Source of the DNA: Rhinopithecus roxellana
Lineage: Eukaryota > Chordata > Mammalia > Primates > Cercopithecidae
Assembly (NCBI RefSeq): GCF_007565055.1
Contig: NC_044554.1
Location: 56,825,676 to 56,889,675, forward strand
Direction of reading: 5' to 3'
Length of the DNA: 64,000 bases
A model generated the notes under the pieces. It did no database searches. It worked only from the letters and a program-made list of their open reading frames with translations, and was not told the origin of the DNA. Position numbers and translations under genes: made by a program. This document shows, piece by piece, positions 13,110-24,330 of the stretch. Numbering within the stretch: position 1 is the first letter of the stretch; each line of letters starts with the position of its first letter.

Positions 13110-14134
13110 CCTCAGAAGCCTTGCGAAGCAGTAGCTTCTGCATAATAGAGTTTGTATATGCCCCCGTCTCTCTCTATATATAGAAAAGTCTATTTCCGCA
13201 ACAGTCCTCTTAATAAGTTAATGGATCTAAGTTATAGATCTGTTTTACCTCTGACAACACAGGTAGCAGCATAGCAGCATTGCTTTATATCTACACAAAC
13301 CAACAGAAGTAATGATATAAAGAAGCACAATGGTTGAAAATCTGACTCATCATTTTGAGCGAGGAAATTATAGTCTGTCCTCTGATTTTTTTTAAAAAAA
13401 TGAATATTAGAAATTTTAGAAAAAGATGATTAATGTTAATTCAGCATAAGTTGTACAACAAAGAATAGGAAAACCTTGACATTTTCATCCAGTTTAAAAA
13501 TATGAGAAATGTTGCTTGTTGTATATATACTTGTATAGTATATGTTTGTGTATAATACGTATACATCTGTTTATTTATTTATTCAGGTTAACCTTGTCCA
13601 TGATAAAAGTTTAGCTTGTAGAACTTACCTGTCATGCCTATCTCAGCAAGAAAACAATGAAGACATTTGTTTTCAACCTCTGCTTACGGTACCTTCTGAA
13701 CAGTCATAGTTGTGTTCCAGTATGATGCTTCTGAACTGATGCCACCTGGACAGCTACCAATTAGGAAACATAAAGGGCAATAGCTAAATCATTGTGGCCA
13801 AATAAACCTGCACAGAAAGAGCCTCTTGGGCATTTTATACTGACAAGACCATCTTACCACTGGAAAACAGATTTTTGTAGACAGGCCCCTGAGTCCACTT
13901 TAGCTCAGTATGGGGTCAACGTGAAGCACACCTAATCAATTGAGAAAAGAGCACTTGATTCCCAAGGTGAGATAACTGCAGCAAACCCCTACCTTCACTC
14001 TACCTGCAGAAGCCAACAGCAATTGTACCTTCCATGTATAGTCTAAAATTCACTTCCCTGCTACCACTGTGTAGAGATACTGTATACTAAACCAATCCCA
14101 ATCTTCTAGATAGTGAGTTGAGAAAGTTGGTCCA
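13110..14134. other. Unannotated sequence
   Basis: No gene or confident repeat. AT-rich tracts around 13380-13600. Confidence 0.4.
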
Positions 14135-14309
14135 GTCCCTTGGATTTAGATCAGAACATGAACTTTCACCAAAACACAGGTGGCCACTAACTACTTCTGT
14201 CACTACAAGCAAATTGCCCAGCCCCTCAAAGCTTCAGTTCTTTCCTACATAAAATGGCTACCTTATGGACTTCATTGACTGGCTTCCAGAGCTGCTATGA
14301 GGGTTAAAG
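14135..14309 (+). mobile_element. MIR SINE
   Basis: Landmarks of plus-strand MIR: 'agcttcagttctttcctaca', 'taaaatggctacctta' and 'gctatgagggttaaag', matching the MIR segment 'cctcagtttcctcatctgtaaaatgg ... gtgaggattaaatg'. It abuts a MER5A at its 3' end. Confidence 0.6.
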
Positions 14310-14500
14310 CAGTGATTTTCGAGCTTTAGCATGACGCATGCATCAGAATTACCTGGAGGGCTCGTTAAAACACAGATTGTTGGCCCCAGAGGCTCTCATT
14401 TACTACATCTGGGTTAGATAAGCTGAGAACATGCATTTCTAACAAGTTCCTAGATGATGCTGATGCTGTCGGTCAGGAGATCACAGGCTGAGAACCGCAG
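14310..14500. mobile_element. MER5A (hAT-Charlie MITE)
   Basis: About 190 bp with hAT-like ends: left 'cagtgattttcgagcttt', right 'caggctgagaaccgcag'. The internal 'catcagaattacctggaggg' and 'ttggccccagaggctctc' match MER5A. The flanking 8-mers GGTTAAAG and AATCAAAG agree at 5 of 8 positions, compatible with a decayed 8-bp target duplication. Confidence 0.8.
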
Positions 14501-14890
14501 AATCAAAGGAAATGAGGTGGATCAGGCAAACTCCAGCACATGTGCTTCAAGTCCCACCTTGCCCTGTCTTCCCAAAGTTCCTTCATCCTAAAAATATCCT
14601 TGTCCCCTCCTCAGTTACCTGCTATCATTGATAAGTATCTGATTCATCTCTGTATTCTCTGAGCCTACAATAAGGGCTGACCCCTCTGTTAGGCACTCAA
14701 TAATAAATACATAAAAATCAGTGAAATGAAGCAATATGGTTAAAAGTATTTTGAAACAGTGAAACATTATTCACACATGAGGGACTTCTATTAGTTATGG
14801 AATAGACTAAGTTATATAACAAAGATACTCAAAAATAGAGTGAGCCACCTAGGATGAGGTGCTCAGGAGTTCATTCAAGAATCCAAGTGT

Positions 14891-15126
14891 CGGCCGGGCG
14901 CGGTGGCTCACTCTTGTAACCCAGCACTTTGGGTGGCCAAGGTGGGTGGATCACTACTAAAAATACAAAAAATAGCCAGGCGTGGTGGTGCACACCTATA
15001 ATCCCAGCTGCTTGGGAGGCTGAGGCAGGAGAATCACTTGGGAGGCAGAGATTGTGGTGAGCTGAGATCACGCCACTGCACTCTAGCCCGGGCAACAGAG
15101 CAAGACTCCATCTCAAAAAATAAAAA
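14891..15126 (+). mobile_element. Alu with internal deletion in the left monomer
   Basis: Plus-strand Alu with target duplication AAGAATCCAAGTG at 14877-14889 and 15127-15139. The left arm jumps from 'gtggatcact' directly to 'actaaaaatac', losing roughly 50 bases; the shared 'act' suggests a microhomology deletion. A second small gap removes 'aacccgg' after 'gaatcacttg'. The target duplications show both ends of the insertion are original. Confidence 0.92.
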
Positions 15127-15139
15127 AAGAATCCAAGTG

Positions 15140-17480
15140 CCTTCTAACATGTTGCTCTGCCATCTTCTGGGATGCTGTCCTCATCCACGTGGTAAAAACA
15201 ATTCAGGACCACGACCGTATTCAAGGGCCATTGGGGAGGGAATAGGAACTCATCACAAGGGAGTTGATCCCGAAGTTAAACTCATCACCTTGGGCATTGT
15301 TGGGCTACACTTTGAAACACAACCATGTATAGCTGCAGGGGAAGCTGGAAAGTCTCCATATAGTCATTCTTGGAAGTATCTGCCATGGGGGATACTGTTC
15401 AGCCACCCAACTTTCTATGTATATCCCCAAACATAGAACACTCTTAATCCTCCCATTCTCAACTTAAGCACTACAGACTCATCCTGTTTCTGTTTCTAGC
15501 TCAAAAGCCAGGGTCTCTGACTTGTGCTTAAGAAAGTGAAAAAGGAATTTCAGAGGAAGAAGCTCATATTTAAGAAGTTCCACATATCACTTTTCACATG
15601 CCATTGGCCTGAATTCAGGAAAGCTCTCAGCAAAGAAGGCTGGAAAATATAGTTTCCAGCTGTGGGTCACGTGCTTAGCTAAGCCTGGGAAGGCTTTTAA
15701 ATGATTTTTTCCTACAAAGTAATTTGGAGAAGACTCACTTTTTAAAGATAAATTGAATTGCAATTAATTTCTATATCACATATGCAGATACATGACATTC
15801 GTCTGTTCAGCTCTCACGTTGCCTTGTTCATTGTAGATGATGAATATATGCTTGGTGAATTTTTTCAAAATAGGAAAGTAATAGCAGCACAAGCAACTGG
15901 AAGCCAGATGTGTAGACCAGAAAAGGTTCACACTTTTAAAATAATTCACTATTACTTGAATACACCAATATATCATTTTATTACTTGAGCATTACATAGA
16001 TAAAATGACATTTTAATTTAGTTAAATTTGTGTATCACAGATTTTAGTATCATTGTGAACATGTATGGATATATTTTATGATATATTACAAAGTGCAAAA
16101 CAGATGCTGTATTATCATTAACCATAAAGCTACCTTTTGTAATCCAATAGGTTTCAAAGCTATTTAAAAACAAAAGAGACAGAATTATTCTTCTGATGAT
16201 TTGCATGATAAATATATGCCAATAATATCTACAAATAGGTGGAAATGGTTATCATTTATTTAGCAACCATAAAGAATATTCTAATTTGTGTGTTATTTTC
16301 TAGACCTCTCAACAATTCTACAAGGGGTGTAAATTTATCCTTATTCTGAAAATAACAAAGTAAAATTCAGAGAGATTAGGTAACTTATTTTTTGACACTG
16401 AAATACCAGATGTTTGGTAATAAAAATACTTTTGTTGCGTGTATAATGAATGTGTGGATTATACATAGGTATGGACTCACCTAATCAAACATTTGAGAAA
16501 TAAAGATTTCAAGAATAAAATCAGTCTTTTTCTCTTACTGAAGTGTATGATGCACAGGGCTGGTAACTTTGATTGTTATTGAGAAAGAGATCTGCCATGG
16601 TATTATGCTTCCCTGATTTAACTCAATTTTTCTTTATAACTGAGGGCATTTGCCACTAAAACAATGGTGTTCTAAAGAGCTTAGATGTTTATGTATTGCC
16701 TGAAGTCAAGATTCTCCCTTTGGATATGACAATTACTTCCATCACAACCAATTGAGAAATGAATTATAGAAGCAAAATTGTCTCTAAATTAATGGTTGTT
16801 AAAAGTTTCCTAGGGAGTTGACAGACAACTCTAAACATTTTTATGTTTCGTATCAATTTCCAAGATGTAAAAATGGCAAACTCAACTGCAAAGAAAGTAA
16901 AAGGAGCCATCATAAATAAATTAGATTTTCCCAACTAGACATGCAGCAAATTACTAAATTGCAGAAAAGAACGGAAAGCAAGACATGGTAATGTAGTAGC
17001 TATTATTTTACACAAGCACGAGTTTTGTGAATTCAGACGGCATGGCTTAACGGGCAACATAGGTTCCCTAAAGTGACTGCATCTGGGATATCCTTTCATC
17101 TAACATCATTATCCTCAGAACCACAGGTCCCATCACTAACCTGATGTGAGATAAACATTTACATACTCGTCCCTCTACAGAAATCAAACAGATCACAACT
17201 GATCAAAATATACTCAGTCACACACACACACATGCGTACAACCTTCTTGATCTAGGCTTCTCTACTTTGCAATTGTAGAAGATTAAGTGTTCCCTTTCGT
17301 AAAGTAGCTAATGTTCAGAGTGGGTGGCAATTCAGTAATTCTCAACGGATATTAGAGAAAGGAATTGTCCTCAAGCCATTGACAATCATTATGGTTGAAT
17401 GCACTTGTACAAATTGTATCCATGCCCACGTTTCAGACATCACCTTGTCATGACTCATGCCACCCCAATGTCTAAGCATG
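15140..17480. other. Unannotated sequence
   Basis: No gene supported. Short (CA)n at about 17218-17232. Mirror-image open frames at 15758-15988 and 15776-15976 lie on opposite strands and have no recognisable domain. Confidence 0.4.
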
Positions 17481-17550
17481 TGCTGTTATTGTTGCTACAA
17501 ATAACAATATATTTTTATATTTTGCTGTTATTGTTGCTACAAATAACAAT
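17481..17550 (+). repeat. Perfect 28-bp direct repeat with internal hairpin
   Basis: A 28-bp unit beginning TGCTGTTATTGTTGCTAC occurs at 17481-17508 and, without a single difference, at 17523-17550, separated by a 14-bp T/A-rich spacer. Each unit contains the 7-bp inverted pair TGTTATT / AATAACA around a 10-base loop. No known repeat family is recognised. Confidence 0.95.
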
Positions 17551-17704
17551 AATCCTATGGAGGAGGAATTGAAGGGAGGAATTGTGACTAGTAAGAGCCA
17601 GGTATTAACTAAAGAAAATAGATGGATCCATAGAGTGCAATTAAGATGTGGGAATTAAGCAAAAGAAATAGAAAGGATGCAGTTTAATTAACATTTGATG
17701 CATG

Positions 17705-18015
17705 AGGCCTGGCGCAGTGGCTCATGCCTAATATCCCAACACTTTGGGAGGCCTAGGTGGGTGGATCACTTGAGGTCAGAAGTTCAAGACCAGCCTGACC
17801 AACATGGTGAACTCCTGTCTCTAATAAAAATACAAAAAAATCAGCTGGACTTGGTCACACGTGTGTGTAATCCCAGTTTCTCAGGAAGCTGAGGCATGAG
17901 AATCACTTGAACCCAGGAGGCGGAGGTTGTAGTGAGCCAAGATCATGCCACTACACTCCAGCCTGGGCAACAGAATGAGATTCCATCTCAAAAAAAAAAA
18001 AAAAAAAAAAAAAAA
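17705..18015 (+). mobile_element. Old Alu (AluJ/S age)
   Basis: Full-length plus-strand Alu, with many substitutions ('ggcctggcgcagtggctcat', 'ctaatatcccaacactttg'). The tail is a 25-nt A-run. Flanks 'atttgatgcatg' before and 'attgattcatg' after are probably the decayed target duplication. Confidence 0.9.
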
Positions 18016-18393
18016 GAAGAATTGATTCATGCTGCTGGGACTGCAGTTTATGCACTCCTAGACTCACCAATCAAAAGGGTCCTGAAGAGTCTGAAGATGA
18101 AGGCACAGAGCCTACAGCAGCCAGTGTGAGAAGGCATAAAGTTATCGTTATTATTAAATCCATGGAGGTATGTACAATTAATATTTTATGTTTGATAATT
18201 ATACCCACAATTATTATCTTATAATGAGTTAATGATTAGCAATAACAAGTTAAAGAATGATGTATGGTGATAAATAATACACAAATTGAAACAAAATTCT
18301 ATAAGAATGACTGGGATACATAAAAATTTTTAAAGTGAGTACATTTCTGGATCTGTGCCCCAACCACAAACCATGATTGAGGGAGGATTCTGT

Positions 18394-18455
18394 GTACTTG
18401 GTGCTTAACATAGCACCTGACACATACTAGATACTCAGTAATCATTGGCTCAAAT
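18394..18455 (+). mobile_element. MIR 3' fragment
   Basis: 'gtgcttaacatagcacctga' followed by 'cacatactagatactcagta' matches the MIR end 'agtgcctggcacatagtaagcgctcaataaatg'. Only this short piece is visible. Confidence 0.5.
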
Positions 18456-19092
18456 ATATGCCAGCATGATGAGTACATGACCATTTGGATAGCTAATGAG
18501 AAATACAGTCACTTAACAGAGCCTGGAAACCCAACTGAGGTCCCATTTTCTGGAAAGTGGAAGCTGACAAAACCGGCAGTAAAAATGGAGACGCTTCCTA
18601 AAGTTTTCCAATCTCCTATTGGCCCAACTCAGAATTCTCAAGTGAGAATAAAGGGTAAGGCTTTAGGGAACACTTGGCAATGTCACCACTGTGATGGGAA
18701 GAGGATGTTACTGGGTAGAGTAAGTAGAGGCTGGAGATGTTGGTAAACATTCCACAGTGCACAGGTGCCTACAACAGTCATTATCAAATCCAAAATGTCA
18801 ATAGTGCCAAAGTTGGGAAATTCTGGCCTGAATAGGTTTCTCTGCTCCTGTGATTTCTTTCTACCCTTGTTTTTCTGACAAACTCCTATGTATCCTTCAA
18901 AGCCCAACTCAGCTGTTATCTCTCCCTCTAAAGCTTAGCCTTCCTCCTCCATATCTCAAGAGAGAATTACGCATATCTTTACCTGGAACTTATGTTCCCT
19001 AAGCAGACTTTACCTATTTCTATTATTATACTTATCACAAATCATTGTTCTTTGTCATTGTAGTTAGGTATTACTTCAGCTGAACTGAAATA

Positions 19093-19345
19093 ATAAAAAT
19101 TAGCTACTATGAATTAAGCATTTACTACTTGCAAGACATTTTGCTAAATGCTTTAATCTCTTTTAATGCACGCACAAGAAAACATGAGGTAGCTGTTTTT
19201 ATCTCCATTTTACAAACGAGGAAAATGAAGTTTAGAGGGGTTAAGAAACAGATGTAAGGTAATAGTTTCCACAACTAGAAAGTAGCAGAACTAAGATCCA
19301 GGCCAGAGGTCAAACCAGTTGTAATGTCTGTCTGCCAAGTACAGT
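19093..19345 (-). mobile_element. MIR SINE, nearly complete
   Basis: In reverse complement the order of MIR segments is preserved: 'gcatttactacttgcaagac', 'attttgctaaatgctttaat', 'ctccattttacaaacgagga', 'tagaggggttaag', 'aactagaaagtagcagaact' and 'aagatccaggcc'. This is one of the better preserved MIRs in the window. Confidence 0.8.
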
Positions 19346-20138
19346 AGAAAGAACTATTTGATGGGAAATAACCATTTTCACACTTTTGAAACAGAGAAGT
19401 TGAAAAGAATCATGGCCATTATATGGACCCCCCCATTGAGATGAGCAGGGGTATCAGAAACGGGCCTATATGTTGGGCTTGACAGCAGATACCCAAGGAA
19501 GGTCAATCAAACAGAGTATACAAATGGTATAGAAATATTTGGTCAAAATCCCAGCACACAGGAAGAGAGAAGTTAAAATGATGTGGCCGTTCAATACATG
19601 GATGAAATGAAAGAATGATTAAATGCATGCTTGTGGTCAAGTGTTTTAGCATGTACTGAAAGCCCTGCAACAGGCCATCTGAGGGCTGAGGCTCAGTCTG
19701 AAGCACAGGGAGCTAGAATATCCAGGGTGGAGAAATCTGTTGACAGCCTGTAATTTAGAAACAGGAGAGGGTCTGGCAAAAGTAGTTCAGGACCCTGGAT
19801 CAGGAGGAAGCAGTGCCTAATTGTGTATGCCCAGGGATGGTGACCAGAGGGATGGGCAAGGATTGAAGCCTGGGACCAATTTTGAGTGTTACATTAGGGA
19901 GGGAGCATAACCAGAAATAACCTGGTTATTAAGCTGAAGCAGACTGAATTTAGGTGAGGCCAGGCAATGGGAACCGAGAGGAGAACTGAGCCCACAGGAG
20001 ACTCAACCGTGCAAGAAAGAAAGGGTAAAGCCTGGAGCTGGGTCTGGGCTGATGACCATCTTGCCTTTAAACTAGAAGTGGTGGTATCAGTCGTGGACAC
20101 AAAGTCAAAGTCCTCAAATGTTTCAGAAGAAAAAGACA

Positions 20139-20358
20139 ACTTACAGATAGATACAGATTATATTGTAAACAGAAAAAATAATTATACAGCTGGAGACAGA
20201 GAAGTTGTAAGGTAGGTGCAAAAGTGACTGTGGTCTTTACCATTACTTTTAAATTGCAGAAACTTCAATTACTTTTGCACCAACTTAATAACTTTTCCAT
20301 CTCCAGCTTTGTGATTATTTTTTCTATGTATAATATAATCTGTATCTATAAGTGGGAA
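20139..20358. repeat. Long imperfect palindrome centred on MADE1
   Basis: The left flank of the MADE1 (about 20139-20207) and its right flank (about 20289-20358) are reverse complements of each other: 'atacagattatatt' at 20151-20164 pairs with 'aatataatctgtat' at 20331-20344, 'agaaaaaataat' with 'attattttttct', 'agctggaga' with 'tctccagct'. Over about 69 aligned positions I count roughly 13 mismatches. With the inner MADE1 palindrome, the whole ~220 bp could fold into one hairpin. Confidence 0.9.
20208..20288. mobile_element. MADE1 (mariner MITE derived from Hsmar1)
   Basis: An 81-bp element with ends 'taaggtaggtgcaaaagt' and 'acttttgcaccaactta' around 'ggtctttaccattacttt'. This is the palindromic MADE1 layout, the class of repeat that gave rise to primate miR-548 hairpins. 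Whether this copy is transcribed or processed cannot be told from sequence. Confidence 0.92.
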
Positions 20359-20360
20359 AT

Positions 20361-21174
20361 TGATAAATATGGCAAAATAACATTCCCTCAAATGTAATGG
20401 AAATTTTTTGTGCTATTGGGGCAACTTTTTTCAAAATTTGAAATCACTTCCAAAAAAAAGGTAATTTTTCTATTTCCGCTTTCCAGTGGTTTGACCAGGT
20501 TGATGGCATGGTAGCTCAAATTGATCCCACCGTCAGAAAAAAAAATTGGTCATTAATCCACACAGCTTCCCTAATTCGCTCCCTGTCTGTCATCTCTCTA
20601 GAACCACACAGGCAACAGACTCCCATTGCTATTATAATAACACAGGATAGGTCCATTAAACTGAATAATGGACACTTTCATTAACCAGAAGGCTGCTGGT
20701 TACCCAGGAAAAAACAAAATCCTCCCGTGGTCTCCACCAAATAATCCCTTTGCTAATCTCCCAGTAGGAAATCTTCCTCAAATCTTTTTAAAAATTTCCT
20801 ACTGTGAATTAGCTATGTGTGCTTGAAAATACAGAAGAGTGTACTCCAATTCCATTCAATATGACATTAAGGGGCACTTCTCAAGTTAAGAGCCTCTCTC
20901 TGCCCACGTGTTTGTAAGCACAAGCAAACAATCTGACCTCCTACCACAGAGGACTGAATCTGCCTATTTTACACATGGCCTGGTAACTGAACTTGTATTA
21001 TGACACTAGAGGCAGTTATGGATGCTCTTAAGTGACACATTTTTCTAATCTTTCATCCAATGCATTTCCAGCCAACTCTAAGTAGAAAAGAGGAAAAAGC
21101 TGATTATGCATATCCAGTAACTAGAATCATTTAAGCTAAATTAACAGGGTCTATAAATAACTTTGTTCTTCCTT
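20361..21174. other. Unannotated sequence
   Basis: Nothing recognisable on either strand. Confidence 0.4.
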
Positions 21175-21204
21175 AAAAAAAAAAAAGAGAGAGAGAGAGA
21201 GAGA
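21175..21204 (+). repeat. A-run followed by (GA)n
   Basis: Twelve A residues and then about nine GA units. A small purine tract that is likely length-variable. Confidence 0.9.
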
Positions 21205-21598
21205 TGGTGAGGTTAGCTAACAATCAGAGGAATGGCCCATTTTCCTCATCAAGTTGTCATAACCTGAGGGAATCTCAAATTAGTTTCAGGGAAAATGTAA
21301 CAATCCAGTGCAGATGCTGTGTGCAGAATGGGGGCCTGTTAACCAGAATTCCCAGACAACCCATTTACCAGGACATTCATCGACCCTTCTTCCCATAGCT
21401 ACTAATATTGCATATTCTGTTTCAATGTGATTTTCTAAATTTACCAGCAAATCAAATCTTAGGTTTGGCATGTTGACATCCTTGATTTTTCTACTTTGAG
21501 TAATTTGTAAACCCTGAAATAAAGAGCATTTCTCTCGGAACTTTTTGAAGAATATATCAGATGTCCTTAGATGTGACACCATAGATCCTAGGAGGCCC

Positions 21599-21640
<42 letters not shown>
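21599..21640 (+). repeat. (TTA)n trinucleotide microsatellite
   Basis: About fourteen perfect TTA/ATT units, not attached to an Alu. Confidence 0.97.
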
Positions 21641-21642
<2 letters not shown>

Positions 21643-21855
21643 TCTCACTTGAGAAGCAGCCCCATTATTTTATGTACTAACCAGAAGGGAAAACATTGCT
21701 TTACTAAACTATGACACAGTGTAGTCTCACCACTTTGAATTGTATTATATGCAAATTGGAAAGCTCTCTGTTAGGTATTTAGATACTTATTTTTATAATT
21801 TATTACCATTGTACACACAAGAAACAAAACCATAAATGAAATACATTGGTTAATG

Positions 21856-22387
21856 CAGTAGTCCCCAACCTTTTTGGCATCAGGGACCAGTTTCATGGAA
21901 GACAATTTTTCCATACACTGGGAAGTGGGGGATATTTTTGAGATGATTCAAGGGCATTACCTTTACTGCGCACTTTATTTCTGTTGTTATTACATTGTAA
22001 CATACAATGAAATAATTATACAACTCACCATAATGTAGAATCAGTGGGAACCCTGAGCTTGTTTTCCCACAACTGTTAATAAACTATCCTACCTGGGGGT
22101 GATGGGACATAGTCACAGATCATCAGGCAATTGATTCTCACACGAGCACACAACCTAGATCCCTCACATGCACACTTCACAACAGGGTTTGCATTCCTAT
22201 GAGAATTTAATGTTGTCACTGATCTAACAGGGGGCAGAGCTCAGGCGATAATATGAGCAATGGGGAGCGGCTGTAAATACAGATGAAGCTTTGCTCACTG
22301 GCCCGCCGTTCACCTGCTGCTGTGCAGCCTGATTCCTAACAGGCCACGGATCAGTGCCAGTCCATGGCCCACAGGTTGGGAACCTCA
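21856..22387 (+). mobile_element. MER1A (hAT-Charlie, non-autonomous), complete
   Basis: A 532-bp element from 'cagtagtccccaacc' to 'ggttgggaacctca', the two ends forming the terminal inverted repeat. Internal text such as 'accataatgtagaatcagtg', 'ggggtgatgggacatagtca' and 'ggctgtaaatacagatgaag' fits MER1A. The 8-bp target duplication GGTTAATG is perfect at 21848-21855 and 22388-22395, the hallmark of hAT insertion. It encodes no transposase. Confidence 0.93.
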
Positions 22388-22395
22388 GGTTAATG

Positions 22396-23947
22396 TATAT
22401 TCCTAAAACTTCATGATCATAGTTTGACACTTTTGTGATTACTTTCGAACTCAGTATCATTAATGTCTATATTGTTGATACAATATTCCTTTTAAAACTT
22501 TACAAAAAGAACTAAAATCCTTTGGGGCTAAGCCCTGAGCAATCACCAAGAGCTAGAATAGCCCTCTTTCTCTGCAATCATTTGGTTCCCAGGAGCTAAA
22601 GGAGTGTCCCACTGTTTTCTCCAGGATTTTCTTCTGAACAGCTGTCAATCATTCTACAACTTTCTATGATGCTTTTGCTGTTTTCACAACTCAGGCAATG
22701 TCAGTTGTACCACACTGGCCTAGCCATCAGCAATTGCTCAATGGTATTTACTGTAAAATATAACCTAACACAGAGATGTTAAAATTTGCACCTTAGAATC
22801 CATCAAATATAGTATATCGTCATTGAACTATCTTAGTTGGAAATTTGTTTCCTGAATTGCGAAGTCTCACTCTTCTGGATTCTCACCTCAATTGAGAATT
22901 GAAACCCAGAGTTTTTCTATCCTGGCTTCTTGGCAGCTGTCTTGAGTTGTTTGGGAGATTTTTTCAGGAAGCTTCCACCCCTAAATTTGTTATCTAAAAT
23001 TTGAAGAAGATATTCATTTGGTTAAGTCTCAAGCTACCTGTGGATAATTTACAGCTTGGAAGCAGTCTCATAAGATATTTTCCAGAGGTTGATGAAGTGT
23101 ACAAGGGAAACAAAGTTTCACAGTGTGAGCGCATGGTCAGAGCAAGTCTAGATTGCAACCGCTCAGCCTCCCCACCCCCAGGAGATCAGGCATCCACATG
23201 AGATACTGCTATGTGGAGGTGAGGCAAACAGCAAATGCAACTCTAGGCACAGAAAGAGACATGGAGAGAAATTGGGTAGTACGTAAAATAGTCTGCTTCA
23301 TGTATTCCTTCAACCAGTCAATCAATCAGACAGCAAATATTTATAGAACCTCTAATGAATGTCAGATGTGTAAACTTTGTGTGCTTCCTCCAAGTTTGAC
23401 CCATATTTGTCTTGCATCAAAAACACAGACTGCTGCCCCAATACTCCATGGTAACTATTCTTTCTTACAAATCTTATGTTTTGATGCTTTAAGGATAGAA
23501 AGACTAAAATAGCCTATGATCAAATATTGTTCCCCATCCCTCACCTACATCAACACAACATTTATTAGAACAAATTATTATACATACCAGAATGCACAGT
23601 ATACCCATGTTTATTCAGTCCTAGCTTTCAAGGTGTTTAAACCTGCAGTTTTCAGAATTTTAGTGGCATTGCAAGCTTTCAACCAAATTAAATTTGTATC
23701 ACAATACATTTAGATTTTCCACTACAGGCAAACACAGCTTATATTAATAGGAATTAAGGTTATTCATCCAAACAACTGAAAATTGCCCCGGTTTAACTCT
23801 AAAAGACTTTGATGGGTATCCTTTCATCTAGTTATTTCTTCTAGAAATGACCCAGCACTGAAAAATCAGGCACTTTGTTATTTTTCTTCAGCCAGCCCAG
23901 AAACTAGGTTACTGCTTGCCAAGCACCAAATGAGAAACACCCACTGA
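22396..23947. other. Unannotated sequence
   Basis: No gene. A LINE/MIR-like trace 'agcaaatatttatagaacct' lies near 23331-23350. The 119-codon frame at 23153-23512 has no recognisable domain and AT-biased codon content like the surroundings. Confidence 0.4.
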
Positions 23948-24330
23948 TTTTTTTTTTTTTTTTTTTTTTTTGAAGGAATGCTTCTTGTTTCCCTTCAGTG
24001 TAGTTGTATAAATCATTGGTGCTGTGCTGGATATAGGCCACCTCTATGGCCTGCTGAACAAGTGATTAGACGCAGCATAGGGTGTGTTGGGTTTGCTGTG
24101 ACGTAAGCCCCTGCTCACTGTGCGAGTGAAGAAACTGTGATGTGTCTGTTCTGCTCTCCTGCACTTTGGCCACTTGTTAACTTGCTAAGGGCTGCATTCA
24201 TGTCATTTTATTGTTTTAGGCCCTGGTCAGACACCCCTGCTTGCTGCCTGCTTGGCTACCATGCATGGTTGACAATCAGGCCCTTCTCTGACCCCCGGTC
24301 ATCTCTTTGAAGTCCTCTCCATGTAGCCTC
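23948..24330 (-). other. Possible poly(A)-tailed retrocopy, source unknown
   Basis: A 24-nt T-run (23948-23971) is followed by less AT-rich sequence that is not Alu or L1. Read on the minus strand this is a unique sequence ending in poly(A), as a retrocopied transcript would be. I do not recognise the source. No canonical AATAAA sits just before the tail, and no target duplication was found. A bare expanded T-run is the main alternative. Confidence 0.25.

Larger units (their letters stand above)
18016..20138. other. Unannotated interval apart from two MIR traces
   Basis: Apart from the MIR pieces listed separately there is no recognisable gene. The frames at 18477-18746, 19503-19706 and 19967-20215 lack recognisable domains. 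Confidence 0.4.
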
